Part shown: positions 15,691 through 24,450 of the stretch, in pieces
Numbering within the stretch: position 1 is the first letter of the stretch
Layout: each line of letters begins with the position of its first letter
The notes under the pieces: model-generated
Told to the model about the DNA's origin: nothing
The model's database searches: none
The model's input: only the letters and a program-made list of their open reading frames with translations
Assembly (NCBI GenBank): GCA_001543015.1
Contig: LFLC01000065.1
Coordinates: 1-34,945, forward strand
Source: Nitrosopumilus sp. LS_AOA
GTDB lineage: Archaea; Thermoproteota; Nitrososphaeria; Nitrososphaerales; Nitrosopumilaceae
DNA length: 34,945 nt
Reading direction: 5' to 3'
Program-made: the position numbers and the translations under genes

Positions 15691-17096
15691 CTAAAATAGG
15701 TTTAGAGATTCACTGTCAATTGACAAATCTAAAAAGTAAATTATTTTGTTCATGTAAAGCAAACTATAGAGAATTTGAAATCAATGAAAATATTTGTCCT
15801 ATTTGTATGGGGTTGCCTGGAAGTTTACCTAGATTAAATCAAGAGGCAGTAAAAAAAGCAACATTAATTGCAATGGCACTGAATTGTACCACTCCAAATA
15901 AAATTGCATTTTTTAGAAAAAATTATTTCTACCCCGACTTGCCAAAAAATTTCCAAATTACACAACTAAACATCTATGGTGATACAAGTATTGGAGGAGC
16001 AGGTTCAATTATTGTGGGAGATAAAAAAATCAATATTACAAGAATTCAACTAGAGGAGGATCCTGGACGATTAATCTATGAAGGCAGTTCCTCTAAAAAT
16101 CAAATTACTCTAGTTGACTACAATCGTGCAGGCACACCATTAGTTGAAATTGTTACTGAACCTGATTTTGAGAATCCAAAACATGTGCGAGAATTTCTAA
16201 ATATTTTATCTGATTTGTTAGAAAATTTGGGAGTATCTGATCCTACATTGGAGGGTGCAATGAGAGCTGATGCTAATGTTTCAATTGATGGTGGAAAGAA
16301 AGTTGAAGTTAAAAATATTGGTTCATTTCATGATTTAGAAAAAGCTGTACATTTTGAAATAACAAGACAAAATAGTTTACATGATAGAGATATTGAAATC
16401 ATTCAAGAAACACGTCATTGGGATGATAAAAGAAAAATTACCATTTCATCACGTTCTAAAGAAGAAGATCTTGATTATAGATATTTCCTAGAGGGTGATA
16501 TTCCTTGGATTACAATTGATCCTGAAATTCGAGAAAAATTAAAATTAGAAATGCCTGAAAGTATTAGTTCTAAAAAAGAAAGATATGTTTCAAAATATAA
16601 TATTCCACCACAAGTTGCAGATGTTTTATCTTCTGACAAATTTTATTCTGAATTATTTGATAAATCTCACACTGAATCTAATGCTAAAGAAATTGCAAAT
16701 ATAATTACAACTGATTTAATGGGATTAGTTGACACTAGAGAAAAACGTGAAGAATCAAAAATAACATCAACACATCTTAGAGATTTGGCAGATTCAATAC
16801 AATCTGAAAAGATTTCAAGAATTTCTGCAAAAAATGCTTTACATGAAATTCTCAAAACAGGAAAAAGTGTTGTAGATGTAATAACAGAATTAGATCTCGG
16901 CACTGTATCAAATGAATCAGAATTATCTGAAATCATTAAAGAAGTTATTACTAGTGAGCCCGAAGCAGTTGAACAAGCAAAATCAAATCCTCAAACCATA
17001 AATTATTTGGTTGGAAAAATAATGCAAAAAACTAAAGGAAAAGCTGATCCTAAACTATCCCTTGACTTGTTAAAACAACAACTAGATGATTTATGA
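15687..17096 (+). CDS. gatB: Asp-tRNA(Asn)/Glu-tRNA(Gln) amidotransferase subunit B
   Basis: 469 aa. The N-terminal kinase-like domain begins with GLEIHCQL, and a zinc site is formed by CSC and CPIC in the first 45 residues. The C-terminal YqeY-like tail domain (about 320-465) binds tRNA. The start is TTG overlapping the gatA stop as TTGA, with no nearby ATG alternative. With the apparent non-discriminating AspRS in the window and no GatDE signature here, the complex probably makes Asn-tRNA(Asn). It overlaps the following 87-aa gene by 4 nt (ATGA). Confidence 0.96.
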   Translation: MTKIGLEIHCQLTNLKSKLFCSCKANYREFEINENICPICMGLPGSLPRLNQEAVKKATLIAMALNCTTPNKIAFFRKNYFYPDLPKNFQITQLNIYGDTSIGGAGSIIVGDKKINITRIQLEEDPGRLIYEGSSSKNQITLVDYNRAGTPLVEIVTEPDFENPKHVREFLNILSDLLENLGVSDPTLEGAMRADANVSIDGGKKVEVKNIGSFHDLEKAVHFEITRQNSLHDRDIEIIQETRHWDDKRKITISSRSKEEDLDYRYFLEGDIPWITIDPEIREKLKLEMPESISSKKERYVSKYNIPPQVADVLSSDKFYSELFDKSHTESNAKEIANIITTDLMGLVDTREKREESKITSTHLRDLADSIQSEKISRISAKNALHEILKTGKSVVDVITELDLGTVSNESELSEIIKEVITSEPEAVEQAKSNPQTINYLVGKIMQKTKGKADPKLSLDLLKQQLDDL

Positions 17097-17356
17097 TTAA
17101 TTTATCCCTAGAAGACATTGAATTTATCAAAATTCTTGCCATGTCTGATGCTACAATACTTCAAGCAGGCATGAATGATGCAACTCGTACTAGGCTTGAT
17201 GAACAAATTGGAGTGATTTTAAGGGCATATTATCATGAAAACACTCGGAATACAGGTACTGATTTGACTAAACAATTAGAAAAATTCGGTATTTCTGAAG
17301 ATGATGGAAAATCTGCAATTGCATGTGCAAGACGTCTTGGTATTGATATTTCATAA
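17093..17356 (+). CDS. Small helical protein translationally coupled to gatB, unknown
   Basis: 87 aa. The ATG overlaps the gatB stop (ATGA), so translation is coupled and it is the fourth gene of the operon. The sequence is helical, soluble, with a mid-part T-R-T-R-L-D-E-Q-I-G-V-I-L-R-A-Y-Y-H-E and a C-terminal A-C-A-R-R-L-G-I-D-I-S. No family recognised. A role linked to amidotransferase or tRNA is suggested only by position. Confidence 0.75.
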   Translation: MINLSLEDIEFIKILAMSDATILQAGMNDATRTRLDEQIGVILRAYYHENTRNTGTDLTKQLEKFGISEDDGKSAIACARRLGIDIS

Positions 17357-17401
17357 ATTATAAAATCTTTTTACAGTAACAAACTAACTAAAAATTAAAT
17401 C

Positions 17402-19321
17402 TTGTCTGATTTTGAATTTATTCCAAGTGAAAAGCAAATTCAAGAATCTAATATTTTTCATTTCATGCAAAAACATAACATTGATTCATTAGATGAATTA
17501 TCTAACAAAGCAAACAATGATCTAGAATGGTTTTGGGAATCCGTTGATAAAGATTTGGGAATTATTTGGAATTCCCCCTATTCAAAAATTTTAGATACAT
17601 CTAATGGAATAATGTGGTCAAAATGGTTTGTAAATGGTAAAACAAATATTTACAGTTCTTCTGTTGAAAAATTTGCAAAAATTAACCCAAATAAAATTGC
17701 ATATTATTTTGAATCAGAAGATGGAATAAAATCACACATATCATATTCTGAATTAGATTCAAAGGTTTCAAAACTTGCAAATGGATTAAAATCACTTGGA
17801 GTTGAAAAAGGAGACGTAATTGCAATTTATTTACCTATGATTGAGGAGGCAATAGTTGCAATACTTGCAGCATCAAAAATTGGAGCTATCCAAACTGTAA
17901 TTTTTTCAGGATACAGTGCAGAATCACTTCACATTAGATTATTGGATTGTAAAGCTAAATTACTTTTTGTCTCTGATGGATTTTATAGAAAAGGGAAAAA
18001 TATTTCTCAAAAACAAATAGTTGAAACGGCTATAATTGATTCTGTTGTTGAAAAATTAATTGTTGTTCCTTACAAAGGAATTGATAACCATGTTGAATCT
18101 GAGAAAATAATTTTTTATGATCATCTAGTGTCCGCCCAAAATGGTATCTGTGCTACAGAAATTTTAGATTCTGAAGATCCTTTGTTTATTTTGTACACTT
18201 CTGGAACTACAGGCATGCCTAAAGGTGTAGTTCATGCTCATGGTGGCTTTTCCGTTTTTGCGGGACATCAATCAGCTTACCTAATTGACACGCATGAAAA
18301 TGACATTTTATTTTGGCCTGCAGATATTGGATGGATTACTGGGTTAGTTTGGAATGTCTATGGCTTACTAATCATGGGGGCAAGTGCAGTAATTTATGAT
18401 GGAGCATTGGAATACCCAAATTATGATAGAATCTGGAGGATGTTATCGGAGTATAACGCAACAATTTTTGGAATCTCTCCTACTGCAGTAAGATTATTTA
18501 TAAAAAATAATGTTGAACCATTAAAATCATTTTCATTAGATAAAATAAAAAACATTCCAACCACAGGTGAACCTATGGATAAAGAATCTTGGTTTTGGTT
18601 ATTTAACAAAGTTGGAAAAGGTAAAATTCCAATCATGAATCTTTCTGGTGGAACTGAGATTGGTGGTGCAATGTTGTCAGTTTTTCCCGGGATGAAACTA
18701 AAACCATCCACTGTTGGAATTCCTTGTCCTGGAATTAATTTGGATGTTGTTGATGATGATGGAAAATCAATTAGAGAAAAGAAAGGATATCTTGTGATTA
18801 AATCTTCATGGCCTGGAATGACTAGAGGATTATTAAATGACAATGATAGATATTTGAAAACGTATTGGTCTAGATTTAAAAATATTTGGTTTCATGGAGA
18901 TTATGTTTTAGTGGATAAAGATGGATTGTGGTATATGCATGGTCGTGTAGATGATGTAATTAATATTTCTGGACATAGGATGAGTACTACTGAAATTGAG
19001 CAATCAGTTCTCACTCATCCTGAAATCTTTGATGCAGCGTCTATTGCAATTCCTGATGAAATAACTGGAGAAGCAATTGTTGTTTTTGTAGTACTCAAAA
19101 ATAAACATCCAAACATTCAGGAAGAAATTACTAATCATCTTTCTGAGAAGATTGGTAAAGTCGCAAAACCAAAATATGTTTATGAAATATCAAATTTACC
19201 CAAAACTAAAACAGGTAAAATTATGAGAAGATTGCTAAAATCAAAACTTTTGGGACAAGAATTAGGTGATTTATCCTCACTTGAAAATCCCGACGTACTT
19301 AATGAGATAAAGACTCTCTAA
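17402..19321 (+). CDS. AMP-forming acyl-CoA synthetase (acetyl-/acetoacetyl-CoA synthetase family)
   Basis: 639 aa, full length for the ACS family. ANL motifs: YTSGTTGMPKG (265-275, phosphate loop), SGGTEIGGA (415-423), HGRVDDVINISGHR, and PKTKTGKIMRR with catalytic K606, also the usual acetylation site. Acetate enzymes have WWQTE where this protein has SGGTE: the pocket-closing second Trp is G416. In crenarchaeal synthetases a Gly here opens the pocket to longer acids such as 4-hydroxybutyrate, so the substrate is probably larger than acetate. The start is TTG, with TTATAAAA about 30-45 nt upstream. Not one of the ADP-forming enzymes known for the AOA cycle. Confidence 0.9.
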   Translation: MSDFEFIPSEKQIQESNIFHFMQKHNIDSLDELSNKANNDLEWFWESVDKDLGIIWNSPYSKILDTSNGIMWSKWFVNGKTNIYSSSVEKFAKINPNKIAYYFESEDGIKSHISYSELDSKVSKLANGLKSLGVEKGDVIAIYLPMIEEAIVAILAASKIGAIQTVIFSGYSAESLHIRLLDCKAKLLFVSDGFYRKGKNISQKQIVETAIIDSVVEKLIVVPYKGIDNHVESEKIIFYDHLVSAQNGICATEILDSEDPLFILYTSGTTGMPKGVVHAHGGFSVFAGHQSAYLIDTHENDILFWPADIGWITGLVWNVYGLLIMGASAVIYDGALEYPNYDRIWRMLSEYNATIFGISPTAVRLFIKNNVEPLKSFSLDKIKNIPTTGEPMDKESWFWLFNKVGKGKIPIMNLSGGTEIGGAMLSVFPGMKLKPSTVGIPCPGINLDVVDDDGKSIREKKGYLVIKSSWPGMTRGLLNDNDRYLKTYWSRFKNIWFHGDYVLVDKDGLWYMHGRVDDVINISGHRMSTTEIEQSVLTHPEIFDAASIAIPDEITGEAIVVFVVLKNKHPNIQEEITNHLSEKIGKVAKPKYVYEISNLPKTKTGKIMRRLLKSKLLGQELGDLSSLENPDVLNEIKTL

Positions 19322-19354
19322 AACTTAGCATTCAAGTCTGTATGATTTTCATGT

Positions 19355-19378
19355 ATTACTCAATGAATTATGAGTAAT
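19355..19378. repeat. Inverted repeat ATTACTCA-N8-TGAGTAAT
   Basis: Perfect 8-bp arms at 19355-19362 and 19371-19378, located 34 bp after the acyl-CoA synthetase stop and followed by TTTG. It may be a transcription end structure for that gene or an upstream operator of the aminotransferase. Confidence 0.6.
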
Positions 19379-19405
19379 TTGTTCATTTTGATAAGACGGG
19401 TATTT

Positions 19406-19423
19406 TAGTGAAAAATTTCACTA
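19406..19423. promoter_or_regulatory. Palindromic candidate operator TAGTGAAA-AA-TTTCACTA
   Basis: Perfect 8-bp arms at 19406-19413 and 19416-19423 with a 2-bp centre, ending 10 bp before the TTG start of the aminotransferase. This covers the expected transcription start region, so a bound protein would block initiation. A hairpin in a short leader is the alternative, but the 2-nt loop disfavours RNA folding. Confidence 0.6.
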
Positions 19424-19433
19424 TGAATGATAG

Positions 19434-20792
19434 TTGAAATTCATCATAGATCAGCAGGTAGAGGATATTGAGCTTCCCGAAAATCTCAAATTAAACACAT
19501 TTCTGCAAGAATTTCATTCAGATTGCCCACACCCTGAATGCTCATTTGGATTCTACGGCTATGCATTTGGACAATCTCCTTTTCATGTACCTCGACTAGT
19601 CCAAAAAGCACTGGTAGATAATGCTCACAAGGGGCAATATGCTGCAGTGCCTGGTGTAGAAGAACTACGAGAGGCAATTTCTGAATATAATAAATATTAT
19701 TTTCATATGGACGTTGATCCTGATAGAATCTATGTTGGACCTGGAACAAAAGAACTCATTTACAATTTATTAGAAATTTTACATGGAACTGTAATTTTGC
19801 CCACCCCTGCATGGCTAGGCTATCTTCCTCAAATTCGTTTTCTAAAAAAGAATTATCATATGTTACCTGCGGGAGTAGATAAAAAAATCAATCCTCAAGA
19901 TTTAGAAAAATTAGCATTGAGATTACATGACAGACAAAAAATTCTAATTTTTAATAATCCTAACAATCCTACAGGACTTGTTTATAGTAAAAAAGAGTTA
20001 GAAGTAATTGTAGAGGTTTGTAGAGAACAAAACATCATAGTAATTGCTGATGAAATTTATGCTCAAACTACATACGAGTTTGAAAACTTTGTAAGTATGG
20101 GTAAAATTTATCCTGAAGGAACATTCGTTACTAATGGTTTATCAAAATCTCATGCTGCTGGTGGTTATAGATTAGGTTATGTAATTTTTCCACAACATTC
20201 AGTTGATGTTAGAAGACAATTCAAAAAAATAGTTGCAACTGAATATACTGCAGTTACTACTCCAATTCAACATGCTGCAGTTGCTGGATTTCAAATTAGT
20301 AAAGAAATGGATGAATATTTTCAGATTACCCGAAAAATTCATGAAATAATGGGCGAGTATGTTTATGAAAAATTACATGAAATATCCGGCGTCACTTCTA
20401 CAAAACCACAAGCAACTTTTTATCTACTAGCTGATTTTAATCGATTTACCCCTGAATTTAACGCATCAAAAATCCCAACTTCACAAAAATTTTCTGAAAC
20501 TTTGATTCAACACCCATATCATACTGCAATAGTTGGTGGTGATAGTCTAGTTTTAGAGCGAACTGATTTTAGTGCAAGATTGGCTTTTGTTGATTATGAT
20601 GGCAAAAAAGCATATGATGCTTTTCGTGATGATTTTCCAAAATCTCATTCAGATAAATTAGAATTTGTAAAAACTAATGCACCCAAAGTTGTATCTGGAC
20701 TTAAAATGATTGAGACTTATTTTGATCATTTGTTACAAAATGCTGAATCAAAGATTGATTGTGATTTTTCATCATTATCAGTAGTAAACTAG
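19434..20792 (+). CDS. PLP-dependent class I/II aminotransferase
   Basis: 452 aa, slightly longer than typical 390-430 aa aspartate-type aminotransferases. Fold-type I marks: NNPNNPTG (174-181), ADEIYA with the cofactor Asp (205-210), and Schiff-base K238 in GLSKSHAAGGYRLGY. The N-terminus HPECSFGFYGYAFGQSPF binds substrate in related enzymes. The amino acid specificity cannot be set from sequence. The start is TTG because no upstream ATG is in frame; a palindrome covers the region just before it. The 3' end overlaps the convergent prepilin peptidase by 4 nt. Confidence 0.88.
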   Translation: MKFIIDQQVEDIELPENLKLNTFLQEFHSDCPHPECSFGFYGYAFGQSPFHVPRLVQKALVDNAHKGQYAAVPGVEELREAISEYNKYYFHMDVDPDRIYVGPGTKELIYNLLEILHGTVILPTPAWLGYLPQIRFLKKNYHMLPAGVDKKINPQDLEKLALRLHDRQKILIFNNPNNPTGLVYSKKELEVIVEVCREQNIIVIADEIYAQTTYEFENFVSMGKIYPEGTFVTNGLSKSHAAGGYRLGYVIFPQHSVDVRRQFKKIVATEYTAVTTPIQHAAVAGFQISKEMDEYFQITRKIHEIMGEYVYEKLHEISGVTSTKPQATFYLLADFNRFTPEFNASKIPTSQKFSETLIQHPYHTAIVGGDSLVLERTDFSARLAFVDYDGKKAYDAFRDDFPKSHSDKLEFVKTNAPKVVSGLKMIETYFDHLLQNAESKIDCDFSSLSVVN

Positions 20793-21493
20793 ACCAAATT
20801 AGTAATTGTAGATAGCCCATTCATTATTAGATCCCCTAACAACAATTGTATTACAAATCCTGCAATTATCAATAACAGATAAGGAATTCCGGGAGTAATC
20901 CATGTGTTTGGTTTTGTTGAAAAATTATCATTTTCTGCATGATGCATTTTAAATGAGAATTTTTTTGATTTCCCTCTTTTTCTCTCAATTGAAAATCCAT
21001 ATTTTGGTTGTTTTGATTTGTATCCGTAGATACATGCTATTATTTTTCGATATTTTGTTTCATTAAATCCCTCAAAAATATTTTCATGTCGAATTATTGA
21101 TGAAATGTTTCTCAATACATTGATAATTAATGGAATTATTATCAAAACTGCTGCATTTGATAGTGTTGTTAGTGGTGTAATTGCACTTTCAATCAATGTA
21201 ATTTGTGGTGCAATTAATGCAAGAGCAATTATAGCAAATGCATCAGCTCCTCCAAACATCCCTATCCTCCAAATAATTATTGAAACTGGTGCAATGATTA
21301 AAGCAAATAATATAGAATAAATTGCATCCATAGGTTCTGGTTCAATTAATAATACTACTAATCCAATTCCTCCAAAAATAACCCAAAGATAATCATGAAC
21401 TTCTCTTTTCCAAATATCAAAAACCCCGCCAATGGCAAGCATTACTAGTGCCAAAACTATTCTGATTAGATTAATGTCAGAAATAATTTCCAT
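20789..21493 (-). CDS. Archaeal type IV prepilin / pre-archaellin peptidase (A24 family)
   Basis: 234 aa membrane aspartic protease related to FlaK/PibD. The two catalytic aspartates are D26 in GGVFDIWKREV and D84 in GGAD, the archaeal form of the GxGD motif. About six hydrophobic segments are present, with a basic cytoplasmic insert around 140-190 (YKSKQPKYGFSIERKRGKSKK). It cleaves class III signal peptides of pilins or archaellins at the membrane. No pilin or assembly gene is adjacent. Confidence 0.88.
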   Translation of the reverse strand: MEIISDINLIRIVLALVMLAIGGVFDIWKREVHDYLWVIFGGIGLVVLLIEPEPMDAIYSILFALIIAPVSIIIWRIGMFGGADAFAIIALALIAPQITLIESAITPLTTLSNAAVLIIIPLIINVLRNISSIIRHENIFEGFNETKYRKIIACIYGYKSKQPKYGFSIERKRGKSKKFSFKMHHAENDNFSTKPNTWITPGIPYLLLIIAGFVIQLLLGDLIMNGLSTITNLV

Positions 21494-21590
21494 TTAAGAT
21501 GCATTCAAGTCATTGCTTTTTATACATTCTTTAAAAATTAGTCATTATAATTATAGATAAAAAATTAATTGATGAATTCTTACGAGTTGG

Positions 21591-22814
21591 TTATTTCTTT
21601 TTTTTAATTTTTTGTATAACCATTGGTAAGAATGCACCGACATCAGTTACTATTCCTAATGCTTGCCATGTTCCTCTATCCATTAATTTTGTAACTGTTG
21701 GTTGACTGATATCCACAACTATAACTTTGACATTAGCTGGTAACATGTTTCCTGTTGCAATGGAGTGAAGCATTGTTGAAATCATAATTACCATACTTGC
21801 ATCTTTTAGAACTTTTTTGTATTCTCTTTGTGCTTCAGATACATCTGTAATCACATCTGGTAGTGGACCATCATCACGAATTGACCCAGCTAGTACAAAT
21901 GGAATATTATTTTTTACACACTCATACATAATTCCTTTTTTCAACTTTTTAGATTTTACCATATTTGCAATAGAACCTGCTTTGAAAACTGAATTTATCG
22001 CATCCATGTGATTTCTATGTCCATGATATGCCAAAGTGCCATCTTGAACATTCATCCCCAGAGATGTCCCAAGTGTAGCATATTCAATATCATGAACTGC
22101 TAGGGCATTTCCTGCCAATAATCCATCAATGTATCCTAATTTGATTAATTCAGCTACTGAATCAGAAGCTCCCGTATGAACAATTGCAGGGCCACCTACT
22201 ATGATTATTTTACCTCCTTTCTTTTTTGTATTGTAAATATCATCTGCAACTTTTTTTGCAATATGCTGAGTTGGTCTTTCACTAGAGCTTGAACTTCCCA
22301 TAAATTCAAAGACATCTACCCCTTCCCTTGGACGTTCAGGTGGTGTAATTTTTACTCCATTTTCTCCTATGATTATCGCATCACCTTTCTTTACATCTCT
22401 TACTGGAACACAATACGCTTTGTTTCCTTTAACAACAATACATTTGTCCATCATCATATTTTCAACTTGGATCCATTTTTTCTGGTGAAAAATTTGGGTG
22501 TGATTATTTGTGGTACTGTAAAAAGTATCTGGCATTACACAGTTTTTTGTAGATTTTTTTAGAACGACCTCATTTTGAGTTTTAGAGACTGCACCCTCAC
22601 GATAAATTGTTTCAAGAATATTATCTAGATGTTTTTGATTTTTACCAATTATTTGTAATCTGGCATAAGATTGATCTTTCTTTTTTTTACCAATATCAAT
22701 TTCTTCTACAGTAAATTCTCCTTGTAAATCCATAATTTTATCAAAGATCTTAGTTAAAATCAAAGAATCAATGAGATGACCACTAACTTCAATCTGTTGT
22801 GTAAATTTTGTCAT
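21591..22814 (-). CDS. LOR/SDH-type archaeal ornithine cyclodeaminase homologue (TIGR00300-like)
   Basis: 407 aa. It matches the archaeal LOR/SDH bifunctional-enzyme conserved-region family, of which a methanogen member has been shown to convert ornithine to proline with NAD. Visible features: N-terminal LOR-type domain, GGPAIVHTGASDSVAELIKL, GNALAVHDIEYATLGTSLG and VVDISQPTVTKLMDRG in the NAD-binding part. Likely role is proline synthesis in an archaeon lacking the ProABC route, which is inference. A lysine-rich C-terminus (KIKKKK) is unusual but harmless. Confidence 0.88.
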   Translation of the reverse strand: MTKFTQQIEVSGHLIDSLILTKIFDKIMDLQGEFTVEEIDIGKKKKDQSYARLQIIGKNQKHLDNILETIYREGAVSKTQNEVVLKKSTKNCVMPDTFYSTTNNHTQIFHQKKWIQVENMMMDKCIVVKGNKAYCVPVRDVKKGDAIIIGENGVKITPPERPREGVDVFEFMGSSSSSERPTQHIAKKVADDIYNTKKKGGKIIIVGGPAIVHTGASDSVAELIKLGYIDGLLAGNALAVHDIEYATLGTSLGMNVQDGTLAYHGHRNHMDAINSVFKAGSIANMVKSKKLKKGIMYECVKNNIPFVLAGSIRDDGPLPDVITDVSEAQREYKKVLKDASMVIMISTMLHSIATGNMLPANVKVIVVDISQPTVTKLMDRGTWQALGIVTDVGAFLPMVIQKIKKKK

Positions 22815-22870
22815 TTTACTACCTCTACAATATGATAACTAAAGGTTTACGTTTTTTTTGAGGCTAAAAA

Positions 22871-23218
22871 TTAAACTGGTAATATTACCTTGCCTTCAAA
22901 TTTTGGAATATTGTCGGATTCAAAGATTTTTTCCAAATTTTCTTTTTGCTGTTTTGTAACTCCTTGAACAATCGTTTTTGATGAACCACTTTTGTCAACT
23001 AGTGCCAAAATATACCCACTATTGTCAGTCAAAACAAAACCTGCTGATTCATCAACAAATGCATAGAGATTTTCTTCACCTACTGCCTCCCAAATTTTTG
23101 ATTTATTATCAGTTAATGCTAATGCCGGCATTGCTTTACCATCAGTCAATTTATTGAGGTATTCTCTTGCCTCAGCAACCCTTTTTTGACCTAACTTTAA
23201 AGCTTGAAAATATTGCAT
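22871..23218 (-). CDS. Small conserved-looking protein, unknown
   Basis: 115 aa, soluble, mixed alpha/beta. An N-terminal helix (QKRVAEAREYLNKL) precedes a domain with beta-rich repeats of the type YAFVDESAGFVLTDNSGYILALVDKSG, which may be a small PAS/roadblock-like or ligand-binding fold; I cannot assign it. It is 56 bp upstream of the ornithine cyclodeaminase homologue on the same strand. Start ATG is followed closely by upstream TATA-like sequence in 23235-23250. Confidence 0.7.
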   Translation of the reverse strand: MQYFQALKLGQKRVAEAREYLNKLTDGKAMPALALTDNKSKIWEAVGEENLYAFVDESAGFVLTDNSGYILALVDKSGSSKTIVQGVTKQQKENLEKIFESDNIPKFEGKVILPV

Positions 23219-23297
23219 GCATCGAAGATATTGTGGTTGTTATAAAAACAATTTCTCTTCAAAAGACTGTTATAGAATATCTTAGTTGTCATTCAAT

Positions 23298-23591
23298 ATG
23301 CCATTAACAAATAATGTGATAATCAAACTAAATGAAATCACAACTATGACAGAAGATAAAACATTAATTTCAGAAAAAGAGATTGACGAAATTAAATTAA
23401 TTTTTAAAAATTTGGTAGAAAACAATGAAAGATACGATATAGATGAAATTGAATTTTGGTTTAAAAATGAAGGTAGTTGGAAGAAAAAAGAACCAATAAT
23501 TAGAATTGTTAATCTTTCAAGTTACATTCAAGATAAATATCAACAAACAGCTCATCTACGAATTCTTTCAGATGATGACTGTGGATGTTAA
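23298..23591 (+). CDS. Small acidic protein ending DDDCGC, unknown
   Basis: 97 aa from ATG 23298; a TTG at 23286 is possible, but GTTATAGAAT at 23270-23279 gives leaderless spacing to the ATG. The sequence is rich in Glu, Lys, Ile and Asn with aromatic I-E-F-W-F-K-N-E-G-S-W in the middle. The C-terminal DDDCGC offers two cysteines. No family recognised. Convergent with a coiled-coil gene, with 2 bp between their ends. Confidence 0.65.
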   Translation: MPLTNNVIIKLNEITTMTEDKTLISEKEIDEIKLIFKNLVENNERYDIDEIEFWFKNEGSWKKKEPIIRIVNLSSYIQDKYQQTAHLRILSDDDCGC

Positions 23592-23593
23592 AA

Positions 23594-23818
23594 TCAAGTT
23601 TCAAGTTGTTTTAATAAACGTCCAACAATTTCTGCATTAACTGTTCGCTCATCCATGATTTTTTTTAATCTAGATTCATTTTTTTCCTCATTGATAATTA
23701 ATTTAAAATATTCTTCATCTAGATCATTATTTGCTTGCAATCTTTTAACTACTTCAAACAAAATACCTATTACTTGTTTTTGTGCATCAATTAACTCATC
23801 TTTACTTCTTTCAGACAT
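23594..23818 (-). CDS. Small coiled-coil protein, unknown
   Basis: 74 aa from ATG 23818; a GTG at 23830 overlapping the upstream stop (GTGA) would add four residues. The protein is nearly all helix with heptad-like patterns (QKQVIGILFEVVKRLQANN and ESRLKKIMDERTVNAEIVGRL split across two helices). It follows the HD phosphohydrolase on the same strand and is probably cotranscribed. Function unknown. Confidence 0.65.
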   Translation of the reverse strand: MSERSKDELIDAQKQVIGILFEVVKRLQANNDLDEEYFKLIINEEKNESRLKKIMDERTVNAEIVGRLLKQLET

Positions 23819-23826
23819 TATAGATA

Positions 23827-24360
23827 TCACAAATCATTAACAATCTTTGTAAATAATTCTTTTAATTTTGGATTGGTAATACCTTTTTTTGCTGATTCAA
23901 AAAAAGATTCTAGCTTTTCATTTGAATGTCCTTCATTTTGATATATTTTTGCCTGTAATGCCATTTCTAATTTATCAATTTGATGTATAATTTTTGATTC
24001 TGGAGATGTGTTTTCTTGATATTCATTCCAAATTTCTAAATATTCATTTTTAATTGATTCTGGTAAATATTCAATTATTTCATTAAATGCAGTATTTTCA
24101 AGTTTAATTTTATTTTCTTTGTTTTTTTGTTCAGGTGTGAAATCTCCGATTTTTGATTCAGCCAAGTCATGTAATAGTACCATTTTTAGAATTTTTTCAG
24201 AATTATAATTTTCTAAATCAGATATCACCATACTAATCATTGCCATAGAGTATGAATGATCAGCTACTGATTCGGGGTTATCTATGGATAATTTATCAAT
24301 CCACCCTTGCCTAGAAATTTTTTTCAAATTTGCAGCTGTTTTAAAAAAATCTAATATCAT
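23827..24360 (-). CDS. HD-domain phosphohydrolase (HDDC2/YfbR-like 5'-nucleotidase)
   Basis: 177 aa single HD domain. Metal ligands H35 (ADHSYSMA), H64-D65 (LHDLAE) and a later Asp in QIDKLEMALQ match the HDDC2/YfbR pattern; R17 in the SRQGW segment and the D-N-P-E-S-V-A-D-H-S motif are typical. Such enzymes dephosphorylate deoxynucleoside monophosphates. Divergent from the PduO gene by 90 bp and followed by a small coiled-coil gene. Confidence 0.88.
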   Translation of the reverse strand: MILDFFKTAANLKKISRQGWIDKLSIDNPESVADHSYSMAMISMVISDLENYNSEKILKMVLLHDLAESKIGDFTPEQKNKENKIKLENTAFNEIIEYLPESIKNEYLEIWNEYQENTSPESKIIHQIDKLEMALQAKIYQNEGHSNEKLESFFESAKKGITNPKLKELFTKIVNDL

Positions 24361-24450
24361 TGTTACATAGTGATGAGATTTTCTACTAATGAATTTTCAT
24401 ATTATTGAATTTTAGAATAACATAATAGGTAATTTAGATGATAAATAATA

